DNA of 64,000 nt from SM1-46 sp002451215 (GCA_002451215.1 DKBM01000087.1:1-64000); one strand, 5' to 3'; shown: positions 36,865-46,102, counted from the first letter of the stretch. The notes: generated by a model from the letters alone, not told the origin. Program-made: numbers and translations.

Positions 36865-37696
36865 GCAGTCCGAGCACCCGGTTAATCAAACCACGGCGCT
36901 GGACGATCGCGTGCGGGAATACCGCGTGGAAAGCGCGATCGAGGGCGGGCGCGTCTGCCACCAGGTGCAGTCGACCGCTCCCGAGATACTCGTGTGCCAT
37001 GGGTTCCGCCAGGTAGGCGGTTCCCCCGCCTTCCAACATCAGAGCGAGCGCCATTCGCCCCATCCCGGCGCGTAATCCCGGTAGCGGCATATCCGGAAAA
37101 TGTCGCGCGTGGCTCATGGCAAAACTCGTACCCCAATCCACCATGATGTAGTTCTCGCCCACCGCCTGAGGCGCCGAAAGGCCGGCAGTCGTCGACACCA
37201 TCACCAGGCGGATTCGCCCGATCTCCTCGAGCTCAAGCTCCGCCATCTGCGGCGGCTCCCACATGAATGCGAGATCAAGCGCCCCATCGAGTAGCTTGCG
37301 GACCAGCACATCCTGGCTGCCGGCCTCCGCCTGCAACGCCACGGACGGCCAATCGCGATGCACCCGTTCGAGCCAGGCCTGCAAGACGATGTCCCACAGA
37401 CTGAACATGCCGCCGATCGCCAGTGACTCGCGGTCCTCGGCCTTGAGTGCCGCGTCCTGGCGCGCACGGTTCAGGGTATTCAGGATTGACTCGGCGTACT
37501 TGATGAGACGCGAGCCCGCCGGGGTGAGCTGGATGTCGTTGCGCGTGCGCGTAAACAGTGCAACGCCGAGATGCTCCTCGAGCTGGCGGATACGCGCGCT
37601 CACCGCAGATTGCGTGAGATACAGGTTTTCGGCGGCGCGTCCGAAATGCCTGGTGCGACTCACCTCGAGAAACGTCTTCAGCAGGTCCGTGTCCAC
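36815..37696 (-). CDS. LysR-family transcriptional regulator, HdfR-like
   Basis: The 293-residue regulator has an N-terminal winged helix (about residues 1-60) with FLEVSRTRHFGRAAENL and LTQSAVSARIRQLE, then a substrate-binding domain (about 90-280). The N-terminal stretch through RTRNDIQLTPAG closely resembles E. coli HdfR, a repressor of flhDC; function in this organism is not established. It faces the small exported protein gene divergently (37846) and overlaps the desaturase gene tail to tail. Confidence 0.88.
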   Translation of the reverse strand: MDTDLLKTFLEVSRTRHFGRAAENLYLTQSAVSARIRQLEEHLGVALFTRTRNDIQLTPAGSRLIKYAESILNTLNRARQDAALKAEDRESLAIGGMFSLWDIVLQAWLERVHRDWPSVALQAEAGSQDVLVRKLLDGALDLAFMWEPPQMAELELEEIGRIRLVMVSTTAGLSAPQAVGENYIMVDWGTSFAMSHARHFPDMPLPGLRAGMGRMALALMLEGGGTAYLAEPMAHEYLGSGRLHLVADAPALDRAFHAVFPHAIVQRRGLINRVLGLLREMSGEPAASRATFA

Positions 37697-37845
37697 CGCG
37701 CTCCCTTTCGCATCTTGATTGCGACGATCATTTCATTTTGTTGTACATCCCTCAAGTGCTCCCCTATATACGCGCCATCCACCACGCGCATCTTGGGGCG
37801 CCTCGGTGGGAGAGCGAAATCAACGGTTTGCAAGAGGTGACACAC

Positions 37846-38076
37846 ATGAAGCACATCGCAAAACTGATCGGAGCCGCCGCTGTAGTGATCAGCGCAGCTG
37901 CATTAGCGGTTGAGCCGGCGAAACCCCTGCCCATAAACGAAACGAATGAGCAGAAGTGCGCCCGGTGGGCGGACCATGACAACCTGCAAGGGGATAGCCG
38001 TGCCGAGTTCTTCAAGGACTGCCTGATCGACCTCAAGGTCGCCGACCCCAAAGACGAGGGCGGTGGCGACGAGTAA
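37846..38076 (+). CDS. Small exported protein with two cysteines
   Basis: This is a 76-residue protein that I do not recognise. It starts MKHIAKLIGAAAVVISAAAL (signal peptide, cleavage near ALA) with the Shine-Dalgarno AAGAGGTG before the ATG at 37846. The mature part, about 54 residues, is acidic and has two cysteines (in EQKCARW and FKDCLID) that could form a disulphide in the periplasm. It diverges from the LysR gene and is followed by a strong hairpin. The longer open frame back to 37738 lacks a signal peptide and is less likely. Confidence 0.65.
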   Translation: MKHIAKLIGAAAVVISAAALAVEPAKPLPINETNEQKCARWADHDNLQGDSRAEFFKDCLIDLKVADPKDEGGGDE

Positions 38077-38086
38077 GTACACCAGT

Positions 38087-38115
38087 CGGGATGCCCGCCC
38101 TGAGCGGGCATCCCG
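38087..38115 (+). terminator. Strong hairpin after the small exported protein gene
   Basis: CGGGATGCCCGC, loop CCTGA and GCGGGCATCCCG make a perfect twelve-pair stem starting ten bases after the stop codon. It lacks a T-run (ATTCAGG follows), so it may act as an RNA-stabilising or Rho-assisted end rather than a classical terminator. The rest of the gap to 38289 shows nothing I can name. Confidence 0.6.
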
Positions 38116-38289
38116 ATTCAGGTACTCGACACCAACGGAGCCGAACAAGAACTACCCATTGGTCCATCCGCCCCGTCATCCGTTTTCACGCCGGGGTGGA
38201 TTCCTTTTTCCCAGTTTCTCAAATGCTGAATCCCGGACTGCCACCGCACCCGGGGCGAGGCTCCTGTAAACCAACAAACCATCAGGCCC

Positions 38290-39366
38290 ATGCCATCACG
38301 AACATCTGAAGAACCCCCGAGTCTGTCGGGGATGATCCCCCCACGAAGTGCTTTCGGATCGTCCCCGTTATCCCCTGACATCCCGCATCAATTCCCGCTG
38401 CCCGGCACGTTTGCGCCGCTCGGCCCCGTCCCCGACCTCCAGACTTTTTCGCTCGATGCGCGTTCGCTCTTTGAGCACTATGCGCGCAAGGTCGGTGTAC
38501 CGCTTTCGGACTACACGTTTGCGATCAACTTGCTGTGGCTGCCGGCCGGCGGAGGCCACTTCGCGCTCATCGACGACTGCTTCTGCCTTTTCTGTCTCGA
38601 CGAAGATGGGCTCAGCATGCCACTGCCGCCGCTTGGTACAGGCGAACGGCAGCCTGCTGCGCTGGCCGAGTGCCTCCGGTTGATGGACGAGTACAACGCC
38701 TCACCCACCCTGAGCACGGTGGAATTCGTTTACCGTGATTTCCTGAACGTCGCCGGCATCGCGGGGTCCGATGGTGGGCCATGGCTCGTCGAGCGTAGCC
38801 TGCCAGACTACATCTACCGCACCGCGGACCTCATCGAACTGCGTGGCAATGCCTACAAGAGCAAGCGCAGCGAGATTAACCAATTTCGTCGTGCCCACCC
38901 GAACCATCGTCTCGAGACACTCGGTCCACAACACTTCGATGGCATCCGCGACCTGTACGATACCTGGTTGCGCAACCGCATTGCCTATCTGCCGAGTGAA
39001 GCGATTGGCGCGTTCTATGACACTGTCGAGCAGGAGCGCGTCGCCGTAGAACGGGCGCTCGCCCACTACCATACCCTAGCGCTGGAGGGCCTGTGCCTGT
39101 TCATTGATGATCGGCTGGAAGGTTTCACCTTCGGTGAGCGGATCACCGCAGACGTTGGCAACGTGCTGGTCGAGAAGACCAACTTCGCCATCTCGGGATC
39201 TGCGCAGTACCTGTTTCGTGAGTTCGCCAAAACCTTCAGCGACTGCACCTATCTCAATGTCGGCGACGACCTGGGGCTAGAAAACCTGCGACGGGTAAAG
39301 ATGAGCTATCGTCCGGCGCTGTTCGGGGACAAGGTCACCTTACGCCGCAATCCAGCCGGGAGCTGA
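38290..39366 (+). CDS. DUF2156 (phosphatidylglycerol lysyltransferase-like) protein
   Basis: This is a 358-residue soluble protein with the double GNAT-like fold of DUF2156 (Pfam PF09924), the catalytic part of MprF-type aminoacyl-phosphatidylglycerol synthases. Characteristic stretches are DLIELRGNAYKSKRSEINQF, LEGLCLFIDDRLEGFTFGE and YLNVGDDLGLENLRRVKMSY. There is no membrane flippase domain, so lipid modification is only one possibility. The N-terminal 40 residues are Pro- and Ser-rich and not conserved-looking; the true start may lie downstream. It is followed after four bases by a GNAT gene. Confidence 0.8.
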   Translation: MPSRTSEEPPSLSGMIPPRSAFGSSPLSPDIPHQFPLPGTFAPLGPVPDLQTFSLDARSLFEHYARKVGVPLSDYTFAINLLWLPAGGGHFALIDDCFCLFCLDEDGLSMPLPPLGTGERQPAALAECLRLMDEYNASPTLSTVEFVYRDFLNVAGIAGSDGGPWLVERSLPDYIYRTADLIELRGNAYKSKRSEINQFRRAHPNHRLETLGPQHFDGIRDLYDTWLRNRIAYLPSEAIGAFYDTVEQERVAVERALAHYHTLALEGLCLFIDDRLEGFTFGERITADVGNVLVEKTNFAISGSAQYLFREFAKTFSDCTYLNVGDDLGLENLRRVKMSYRPALFGDKVTLRRNPAGS

Positions 39367-39370
39367 GGCC

Positions 39371-39871
39371 GTGCTCAACTGGACTATCCGACCTGCGGTA
39401 CCAGAGGATCTGGAAGCGCTGACTGCACTGGAGGCACGCTTCCCGAGCGATCGGTTGCGCCGCGAGAGTTGGCGACGCTTTGTCGGTGCGCGCAGCGCCG
39501 AAGTCTGGGTGGCAGACCGGGCGGGCAGCGTGGCGGGCGATGCGGTGGTGCTGTATCGCCGCAACAGCCGCCGGGCACGGCTCTACTCGCTGGTCGTGAG
39601 TGACTGCTGCAGCGGACAGGGGATTGGTCGTGCGCTGCTGAGCGTCTGCGAGCGGGCCGCCCGGCGCCGCGGCTGCCGTGAGCTGGTGCTGGAAGTAAGG
39701 CCCGACAACGCTGCCGCGCTCGCGCTCTACCAGACGTCCGATTACCGGGTCATCCGGCGGCGCGAAGAATTCTACGAGGATGGGTCTGCCGCGCTACTGC
39801 TCGGCAAGACACTCGAAGCGGCCACATTGCCCTCGGTACACACCGGCGACTTGGCGAGCAGCTACGCCTGA
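39371..39871 (+). CDS. GNAT-family N-acetyltransferase
   Basis: The 166-residue protein has the GNAT core: LYSLVVSDCCSGQGIGRALL (acetyl-CoA loop QGIGRA), ELVLEVRPDNAAALALYQ and a late EDGSAALLLGK. RimI-like enzymes acetylate protein N-termini, but the substrate is not evident. The GTG start at 39371 follows DUF2156 by four bases, suggesting co-translation. It overlaps msrQ tail to tail by ten bases. Confidence 0.85.
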   Translation: MLNWTIRPAVPEDLEALTALEARFPSDRLRRESWRRFVGARSAEVWVADRAGSVAGDAVVLYRRNSRRARLYSLVVSDCCSGQGIGRALLSVCERAARRRGCRELVLEVRPDNAAALALYQTSDYRVIRRREEFYEDGSAALLLGKTLEAATLPSVHTGDLASSYA

Positions 39872-40494
39872 CTACCGGCGGCGCGTGTCGTGCCGCGCAG
39901 TTCCCACCACAGCCGGTAACCAAGCAGCGCCGCGAGTATCAGCGCGTACAGCGCCGGTTCGCGGATGTCGGACTTTACCAGCCAGAGAAAATGCACCACG
40001 CCGCCAACACCGATCAGGTACACGAGGCGGTGCAGCCGTTGCCAGCGACGCCCGCCGAGCCGCCGGACCATTGCGTTAGTAGAGGTCAGCGCCAGCGGGA
40101 TGAGGAGGAGAAGACTCGCGAAGCCCACCGTAATGTAGGGACGTTTGGCGATATCCTTCAGGATTTCCGGCAGATTGAAGTACTGATCGAGCAGCGCGTA
40201 GGTCAGAAAGTGAACACAGGCGTAAAAGAAGGCAAATAACCCGAGCATCCGGCGCAGCCGAATCAGCCAATGCCAGCCACTGATGCGCCGCAGCGGCGTC
40301 ACGGTGAGCGTGATCAGCAGGAACCGCAATGTCCAGTCGCCAGTGTAGCGATTCAGCGTCTCGATGGGATTGGTGCCCAGATCACTGGCAAACGCGCGCC
40401 ACACGATCCATGCAAATGGCACGAGGCTCACAACAAATACCAGCGGCTTCAACACGCCGCCGATCCAGTCACGCGGGACCATCACTCGGATCAA
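39862..40494 (-). CDS. msrQ: MsrQ, haem b membrane subunit of periplasmic methionine sulphoxide reductase
   Basis: MsrQ (YedZ) passes electrons from the quinone pool to MsrP. The 210-residue protein has about six membrane helices and family landmarks GDWTLRFLLITLTVTPLRR, RRMLGLFAFFYACVHFLTY (haem His), RLHRLVYLIGVGGVVHFLWL (further His) and a KSDIREPALYA loop. The start overlaps the msrP stop by four bases. Confidence 0.95.
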   Translation of the reverse strand: MIRVMVPRDWIGGVLKPLVFVVSLVPFAWIVWRAFASDLGTNPIETLNRYTGDWTLRFLLITLTVTPLRRISGWHWLIRLRRMLGLFAFFYACVHFLTYALLDQYFNLPEILKDIAKRPYITVGFASLLLLIPLALTSTNAMVRRLGGRRWQRLHRLVYLIGVGGVVHFLWLVKSDIREPALYALILAALLGYRLWWELRGTTRAAGSQA

Positions 40495-41468
40495 TAGTAC
40501 TTGCGCAGGTCCATGCCGGTGTAAAGGCGCGCCACCTGCTCGGCATAGCCGTTGAACATCAGGGTCTCGCGCTTGGCGCTGAACAGTCCATCTTCACCGA
40601 TGCGTCGCTCGCGCGCCTGACTCCATCGCGGGTGGTCGACCTTGGGATTCACGTTGGCGTAGAAACCGTATTCATGCAGGGCCGCCTGCATCCAGCTTGA
40701 CAGCGGCTGGCGCTCGACCAGACGAATGCGCACGATTGACTTGATACCCTTGAAGCCATATTTCCAGGGCACCACCAGACGCAGCGGCGCACCGTTCTGG
40801 TTGGGCAACACCTCCCCGAAGACGCCGACCGCAAGGATCGTGAGCGGATGCATGGCCTCATCGAGGCGCAGTCCTTCGATGTACGGCCAGTCAAGCCCGG
40901 TGCCGAGAAGACCGGGGCGCTGGCCTGGCATCCGCTCGGGATCGTGCAAGGTCGTGAATTCCACGAACTTGGCCCGCGAGGTGGGTTCGGCACGCTTTAG
41001 GACCTCTGCCAACGGGAACCCCACCCAGGGAATCACCATCGACCAGGCCTCAACGCAGCGCATGCGATAGATGCGCTCTTCAAGGGCGTAGGGCCGCACG
41101 AAGTCCTCAAGCTGGTAAACGGCCGGTCGCCGGCACGCGCCCTCAACGGCAATCGTCCACGGCCGGGTCCGGAAGCCGCGGGCGTTGCTCGCCGGGTCGG
41201 ACTTGTCGGTCCCGAACTCGTAGAAATTGTTATACGTCGTCACATCCTTGTAGGACGTGACTCTGTCGACGATTGTGGTGCTGCCCTTGCGAACGCCCGC
41301 GAGCTTGCCGCTGCTCGGCAAAACGGCTGCTTGCGCAGGCATCAGGCCCGGAACCGCACCGATAATACCTGCAGCGATCGCGTCGCGCAGAAAGCGGCGG
41401 CGCTCGTGGTAAATATGCGCCGGAGTGATTTCGGAGGATGAAATCTCAGCGGGCTTCTTGATCAGCAT
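40491..41468 (-). CDS. msrP: MsrP, molybdopterin methionine sulphoxide reductase catalytic subunit
   Basis: MsrP (YedY) repairs oxidised Met in periplasmic proteins. The 325-residue precursor has a twin-arginine signal (HERRRFLRD, residues 21-29) for folded export, and the Mo-ligand Cys at residue 138 in YRMRCVEAWSMVIPW. The C-terminal LMFNGYAEQVARLYTGMDLRKYY is also typical. It is transcribed ahead of msrQ. moeB in this window fits the need for molybdopterin. Confidence 0.96.
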   Translation of the reverse strand: MLIKKPAEISSSEITPAHIYHERRRFLRDAIAAGIIGAVPGLMPAQAAVLPSSGKLAGVRKGSTTIVDRVTSYKDVTTYNNFYEFGTDKSDPASNARGFRTRPWTIAVEGACRRPAVYQLEDFVRPYALEERIYRMRCVEAWSMVIPWVGFPLAEVLKRAEPTSRAKFVEFTTLHDPERMPGQRPGLLGTGLDWPYIEGLRLDEAMHPLTILAVGVFGEVLPNQNGAPLRLVVPWKYGFKGIKSIVRIRLVERQPLSSWMQAALHEYGFYANVNPKVDHPRWSQARERRIGEDGLFSAKRETLMFNGYAEQVARLYTGMDLRKYY

Positions 41469-41607
41469 ATGCAGGGGTATCCGATTGGGATTGTCTGCTC
41501 GTTCGTTACGACCGGACGCCGGAACAGAAGTGCCCGCGCCCGTAAGCTTAGTCGCAGAACGAACGACAAACTAACACTGTCCATCGTAAATGATCTGCCT
41601 GTCAGAA

Positions 41608-42396
41608 ATGAAGATTTCCGCGCTGCTTCTGGGCATTTTGCTCAGCCTCGCTCCAGCCACTTCAGTGTTCGCCGCTGACACCAGCAAGGTCTGCCAAGGA
41701 CAGAGCCCCGGTTTTCGGGCCGCCCTGATCGAACTCTACACATCGGAGGGTTGCAGCAGTTGCCCACCGGCTGACGACTGGTTGCGCCGGCTGCCGCGCG
41801 ACGATCTCGAATCGGGAAGGGTCGTGCCACTTGCACTGCACGTGGATTACTGGAATCACCTGGGATGGCGTGATCCGTTCTCGCAGCCACAGTTCACCAC
41901 ACGCCAGCGCACGTTGGCCGCGCGCAACCATTCACGAACGATCTACACCCCGGGACTGTTCCTGAATGGGCAGGAGTGGCGCGGCTGGCACCGCGACCAT
42001 CTGGCCGCGCGCACGGCGGACCTGGCCACAGAACGTCCGGCGGCCAATATCCAGCTGAGTGCGTCCGCTCGTGACAACACCATGCAGCTACGCGGCGCCG
42101 TAAGCTGGAATCGTGACTTCCCCCAACATGTGGCGCTGTATATCGCAGTACTGGAAAGCGATTTGGTCACTCACATCGCTGCCGGCGAAAACGCGGGCCG
42201 CACATTGCACCATGGCCATGTGGTGCGTTACCTCAGTGACGCAATCGTGCTCACGCCCCAAGCAGCAAAGTTTGAACACAGGCTAGCGCTCCCCGCGGCC
42301 TGGAAGCGTACCAGTCTCGGCGTGGCTGCATTTGTCGAGGACAGCGCAAACGGGGAGATTCTTCAAGCGGTGTCGCTGCCCCGTTGTCCCGGCTAA
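41608..42396 (+). CDS. Exported DUF1223 thioredoxin-like protein
   Basis: This is a 262-residue protein with a signal peptide (KISALLLGILLSLAPATSVFA) and the DUF1223 pattern: LIELYTSEGCSSCPPADDWL with a CxxC pair, LHVDYWNHLGWRDPF, RQRTLA and YTPGLFLNGQEWRGW. The fold is thioredoxin-like and the protein is periplasmic; a redox role is probable but not proven. I start it at 41608 rather than the in-frame 41590 because the signal peptide then begins with MK. Confidence 0.85.
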   Translation: MKISALLLGILLSLAPATSVFAADTSKVCQGQSPGFRAALIELYTSEGCSSCPPADDWLRRLPRDDLESGRVVPLALHVDYWNHLGWRDPFSQPQFTTRQRTLAARNHSRTIYTPGLFLNGQEWRGWHRDHLAARTADLATERPAANIQLSASARDNTMQLRGAVSWNRDFPQHVALYIAVLESDLVTHIAAGENAGRTLHHGHVVRYLSDAIVLTPQAAKFEHRLALPAAWKRTSLGVAAFVEDSANGEILQAVSLPRCPG

Positions 42397-42487
42397 TTAC
42401 GCCCGCACTGGCCTCGCCTACCACCGCACGCAATAATTGACCGTAGCCGCTAATATCCGGGAGGCGGACATTCGGGGGTCGAAATAC

Positions 42488-42526
42488 GAAAAGAAAGGCC
42501 CGCCGCTCCTTTCGGTCCGGCGGGCC
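42488..42526 (-). terminator. Terminator of htpX
   Basis: On the minus strand GGCCCGCCG, a 12-base loop and CGGCGGGCC (42526 to 42497) form a nine-pair stem followed by TTTCTTTTC. It lies about 20 bases after the htpX stop. Confidence 0.88.
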
Positions 42527-42545
42527 TGCTGACCAACGCCTGCAA

Positions 42546-43430
42546 TTACTGGCCGCCGCGCAGCGCCGCGATGCGCTCATCAAGCGGCGGGTGCGACATG
42601 AAGAGTCGCTTCAGCCCGCTGCCAATACCGCCATTGATGCCGAATGCAGCCATCTGGTTTGGCAGCGCGGCCGGCTCATGGGCGCGCTTCAGCGCCTCGA
42701 GCGCGGCAATCATCTTTTCGCGACCAGCCAGCTTTGCACCACCCGAATCGGCGCGGAACTCGCGCTGACGCGAGAACCACATCACGATCATGCTGGCGAG
42801 AATGCCAAGCACGATCTCGGCCACGATGCTCGTCACCCAGTAGCCGATGCCCGGGCCGCTGCTCTCGCTGTCGCGGCGCAGGAAACTGTCGACCACGAAA
42901 CCGGCCACGCGCGCGAGGAAGATGACGAAGGTGTTGACCACGCCCTGGATGAGCGTGAGCGTCACCATGTCGCCATTGGCCACGTGCGAAATCTCGTGGC
43001 CCAACACCGCCTCGGCCTCCGCCTGACTCATGTTGGCGAGCAGGCCGGTGCTGACCGCGACCAGCGCATTGTTGCGGTTCATGCCCGTAGCAAAGGCATT
43101 GATGTCCGGCGCATCGTAGATCGCCACCTCCGGCATGCCGATTCCGGCCTGCTTGGCCTGGCGGCGCACGGTCTCAAGCAACCATTGCTCTTCGCTGTTG
43201 CGGGGCTGCTCGATCACCACCGCGCCGGTGCTGCGCTTGGCCATCCACTTGGAAATGGCGAGCGAAATGAACGACCCGGCGAAACCGATCACGGCCGCGA
43301 ACGCAAGCAGCATCGTGTAGTCGATTCCCTGGGCCGTGAGGAAGCGGTCAACGCCCAGCAGGCGCACCGACATGCTCAGCACAATCAGGATCGCAAGGTT
43401 GGTCAGGACAAATAGCGCAATTCGCTTCAT
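42546..43430 (-). CDS. htpX: Membrane zinc metalloprotease HtpX
   Basis: HtpX degrades damaged membrane proteins together with FtsH. The 294-residue protein has two N-terminal helices (about 5-25 and 38-60), the M48 zinc motif HEISH (145-149), ALVAVSTGLL before it, two further helices (about 160-215) and a downstream EFRADSGGAKLAG glutamate ligand. It ends with FMSHPPLDERIAALR, typical of the family. A sigma-32-like promoter lies just upstream. Confidence 0.96.
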   Translation of the reverse strand: MKRIALFVLTNLAILIVLSMSVRLLGVDRFLTAQGIDYTMLLAFAAVIGFAGSFISLAISKWMAKRSTGAVVIEQPRNSEEQWLLETVRRQAKQAGIGMPEVAIYDAPDINAFATGMNRNNALVAVSTGLLANMSQAEAEAVLGHEISHVANGDMVTLTLIQGVVNTFVIFLARVAGFVVDSFLRRDSESSGPGIGYWVTSIVAEIVLGILASMIVMWFSRQREFRADSGGAKLAGREKMIAALEALKRAHEPAALPNQMAAFGINGGIGSGLKRLFMSHPPLDERIAALRGGQ

Positions 43431-43480
43431 AAACTTGAGGACTCTCCCAGTTTGGGTTGTGACCCGGAACGATCTGTTAG

Positions 43481-43507
43481 ATTGGGGTGCCGGCCGACAG
43501 GTTCAAC
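43481..43507 (-). promoter_or_regulatory. Sigma-32-like promoter of htpX
   Basis: On the minus strand GTTGAAC (43501-43507), exactly 13 bases and CCCCAATCT (from 43487 down) resemble CTTGAAA-N13-CCCCATNT. It lies about 50 bases before the htpX ATG, which is a heat-shock gene in E. coli. Nothing else is seen in the 318-base gap 43431-43748 apart from this site and the leader of the next gene. Confidence 0.65.
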
Positions 43508-43748
43508 CGCCCACCCCCTGGCCCGGGCTATTCTACCCCGGCCCGCTCGGGCACAGGCAATTGCACATGGCGGCATCGAGCAAATACGCTGCTCGTGTCA
43601 ATTGCCGACGGTGTACACATGGCAGACTTGCAGCGAATCACGCGGAAATTCCGAGCCGGAATCCGCAGGGCCTTTTCCCCAGAGTGCGAAGGGGTTCAGG
43701 CGCGCCGCTTTTTGGGCCAAAATAGCCCGCCTGACGACACGGACGAAC

Positions 43749-44948
43749 ATGCGACTCTTCTCCAAGAAAGGGATCGACGCGCAGAGCCGTGAGGCGCTGG
43801 TCTCGCTCACTGCCCTCACGTTCATCGAGGACAACGCGCTGCTCCCGCGCGATCAACTGGCCGAGGCACGCAACAGCCTGCAGGCACTGTTTCTGCGCAC
43901 CAGTGGAGAGGAAACCATGCTGCGCAAGCTGATCGAGATTCTCAAGACCACTCGCGCGTTGCACCAGTCGTTCGCCAACATCGGCAACATTCTCTCCGGT
44001 GTCTCGAAGGGGCTGCATACGCTGCACGCCAAGATCGCGGTGTTGCGCGAGCAGACCGGGCGAATGGTCTTGAGCGCGGAGGAGAACGCCGATTTCGTGG
44101 GACCGTTCCTGTCATTTTCCCAGCGATTCGTACACAAGGTTGAGGGCTTTCAGCGCCTCATCAATGACTATCTCGAGATCAAGGAAGTCGAGGGCCGCCA
44201 GGCCAGCCACTACCGCATCGCGCGCGATGCGCGCGTGCAGCTCAAGCAGCGCCTCGCTGGAAGCCTCGGCTCCGAGATCCGCGGCGAAGTCGAGAACAAG
44301 ATTCGCCAGGAAGTGATCGCGTCATTCGACTACAGCGAGGCGGAGACCAACTACAAGTATGCCCAGCGCGACTCGCTCAACATGGAGATGGAAGTGCGAG
44401 AGGCGCTCGCCGAGATCCGTGCCATGTGTCAGATGGCCATGAACCCGGCCATGCGTGCCAGTCTGGCGGATGACATCGACGACGACGCCGAAGACATGCT
44501 CGCCGCCAAGCGTTATGAGTTCGATGACATATTCACGCTCTTCGCCTCAGCACTGCGCAAACACCCGCGCTTGCTGCACATCAAAGACGCGGTGCTCGGA
44601 CTGTTCAGGCTCTACCAGGCATCCTTCGGCATGCTGAGCCTCGACTTCACGCAACTCGCCAAAGCGACCGAAACCATGATTGAGAATGCCGAGGCCTACT
44701 TCGACGCCAAAGAGGAAGACACGGACATCCGCAGCAAGCGCGACAAGCTGCGCAAGATCGAGGGATTGATTCCGTTTCTGGAACAGGCCGCTGCCCTTCT
44801 GGGTGATGCGGCGCTCGATACGCACGCCAAATTCTCCAAGCGTCTGTCGGAACTGGTCTCCGTCAGGCGTTCGCCGTGGGAACATATCTTTGAGGAGCTG
44901 CTGCGCGCGAAGGTGCAGGCCGAAGCGGAACTCTCGACTCGCCTGTGA
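43749..44948 (+). CDS. Unrecognised all-helical cytoplasmic protein
   Basis: This is a 399-residue protein without signal peptide or membrane helix. It is almost entirely alpha-helical and charged, with possible coiled-coil stretches (about 100-260 and 320-395). Distinct segments are LREQTGRMVLSAEENADFVG, ADDIDDDAEDMLAAKRYEFDD and LLHIKDAVLGLFRLYQASFG. No catalytic motif is visible. I chose the ATG at 43749 because the upstream part of the frame (from 43452) overlaps the htpX promoter and has atypical composition. It converges with the radical SAM gene 15 bases away. Function unknown. Confidence 0.75.
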   Translation: MRLFSKKGIDAQSREALVSLTALTFIEDNALLPRDQLAEARNSLQALFLRTSGEETMLRKLIEILKTTRALHQSFANIGNILSGVSKGLHTLHAKIAVLREQTGRMVLSAEENADFVGPFLSFSQRFVHKVEGFQRLINDYLEIKEVEGRQASHYRIARDARVQLKQRLAGSLGSEIRGEVENKIRQEVIASFDYSEAETNYKYAQRDSLNMEMEVREALAEIRAMCQMAMNPAMRASLADDIDDDAEDMLAAKRYEFDDIFTLFASALRKHPRLLHIKDAVLGLFRLYQASFGMLSLDFTQLAKATETMIENAEAYFDAKEEDTDIRSKRDKLRKIEGLIPFLEQAAALLGDAALDTHAKFSKRLSELVSVRRSPWEHIFEELLRAKVQAEAELSTRL

Positions 44949-44963
44949 CCGCCCCGGGGGGGA

Positions 44964-46046
44964 TCAGCGGCCGGCTGAATCGTATTTCTCGTACTTCTTG
45001 AGCAGGATTCCGTTGTCGTCGCAGCACGAACCGGCGCACTTCTTCAACTCGTGTACCTTGGCCGGATCCTGGTCGAGATAAGCCTCCACCGGCAGATTGT
45101 GCTGCGCGCAGTCACAACCCTTGTCGTCATAAACATACACATGCTTTAGGCCCACCGCCCGCGCCATGTCGTGCGCCCGCCACATGATCTCGGATGGCGT
45201 TGAAGGCATGTCCGCCAGCTTGTAGGCGGGAAAGAACTTGGTGATGTGCCACGGACTCTCGGCACCGAGTTTGTCGTGCACCCACTGCGCGATGGCGCGC
45301 AGCATATCGGGGTCGTCGTTGCGCCCCGGAATGATGTTGGTGCGGGTTTCGACGTGGATGCCGCGACGCTGGGCAGCGGCGATGGAACCGAGCACCTGCT
45401 CGACGCGCGCCGCCCCGCAAATCTGCTGGTAGAAGTCGTCATCGAGACTCTTGATATCGGAACAAAGTACATCGACGTGCGGGGCCATGAGCGTCAAGGC
45501 CTCTTCCGTCACAAAACTGTTCGAGACGTAGACTGTATAGAGACCGGCATCGTGCGCGACCTGTGAAACGTCGAGCACGTATTCGAGCCACACCGCAGGT
45601 TCGGAGTAAGTAAAGGCAATGCCCTGCGCGTCGTGGCGCTGCGCTGCTGCTACCAAATCCTCGGGCGTCACGTAGGCAGCAGTCGACTGGCCACGGGCGA
45701 GCTCATCGAGTGCCGTGACGCCCCAGGAAATTTCCAGGTTGTGGCAGCCGCCGCAGCGAAAATTGCAGCCGAAGGAGCCGACTGACATTACCTGCGTGCC
45801 GGAACGGAAGTGCTTCACCGGCTTGCCTTCAATCGGACCGACGTCGATGGCCGACAGAATGCCGTACGAAAGGTTATAGAGCGTGCCGTGACGGTTAACG
45901 ATGGCCTGGCAGAACCCACGCATGCCGTGCTTCAAACCGCAGCGCCAAAGACACAGGTGACAGCGCGTGGTGCCATTGGACAGCTTTTCCTGCAGACGCG
46001 TCTCGACGATTTGGTACTGCTTCGAAGTCGGGCGGGCAAGCGACAT
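44964..46046 (-). CDS. AmmeMemoRadiSam-type radical SAM enzyme
   Basis: This is a 360-residue PflA-like radical SAM protein. N-terminal cysteines C29, C32, C36 and C46 (CHLCLWRC) precede DVGPIEGKPVKHF and the SAM cluster C94-C98-C101 (GCNFRCGGC). The layout matches the radical SAM member of the AmmeMemoRadiSam system. Its usual partners, AMMECR1- and Memo-like genes, are not in this window. The C-terminus has a further cysteine-rich stretch (KGCDCAQH; KKCAGSCC) that could bind an extra metal site. Substrate unknown. Confidence 0.85.
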   Translation of the reverse strand: MSLARPTSKQYQIVETRLQEKLSNGTTRCHLCLWRCGLKHGMRGFCQAIVNRHGTLYNLSYGILSAIDVGPIEGKPVKHFRSGTQVMSVGSFGCNFRCGGCHNLEISWGVTALDELARGQSTAAYVTPEDLVAAAQRHDAQGIAFTYSEPAVWLEYVLDVSQVAHDAGLYTVYVSNSFVTEEALTLMAPHVDVLCSDIKSLDDDFYQQICGAARVEQVLGSIAAAQRRGIHVETRTNIIPGRNDDPDMLRAIAQWVHDKLGAESPWHITKFFPAYKLADMPSTPSEIMWRAHDMARAVGLKHVYVYDDKGCDCAQHNLPVEAYLDQDPAKVHELKKCAGSCCDDNGILLKKYEKYDSAGR

Positions 46047-46102
46047 GCGGCTACCCTAGCGGGCGCCGGCACCCGATTCAACCGGGTGAAATGTGCGCCT
46101 AC

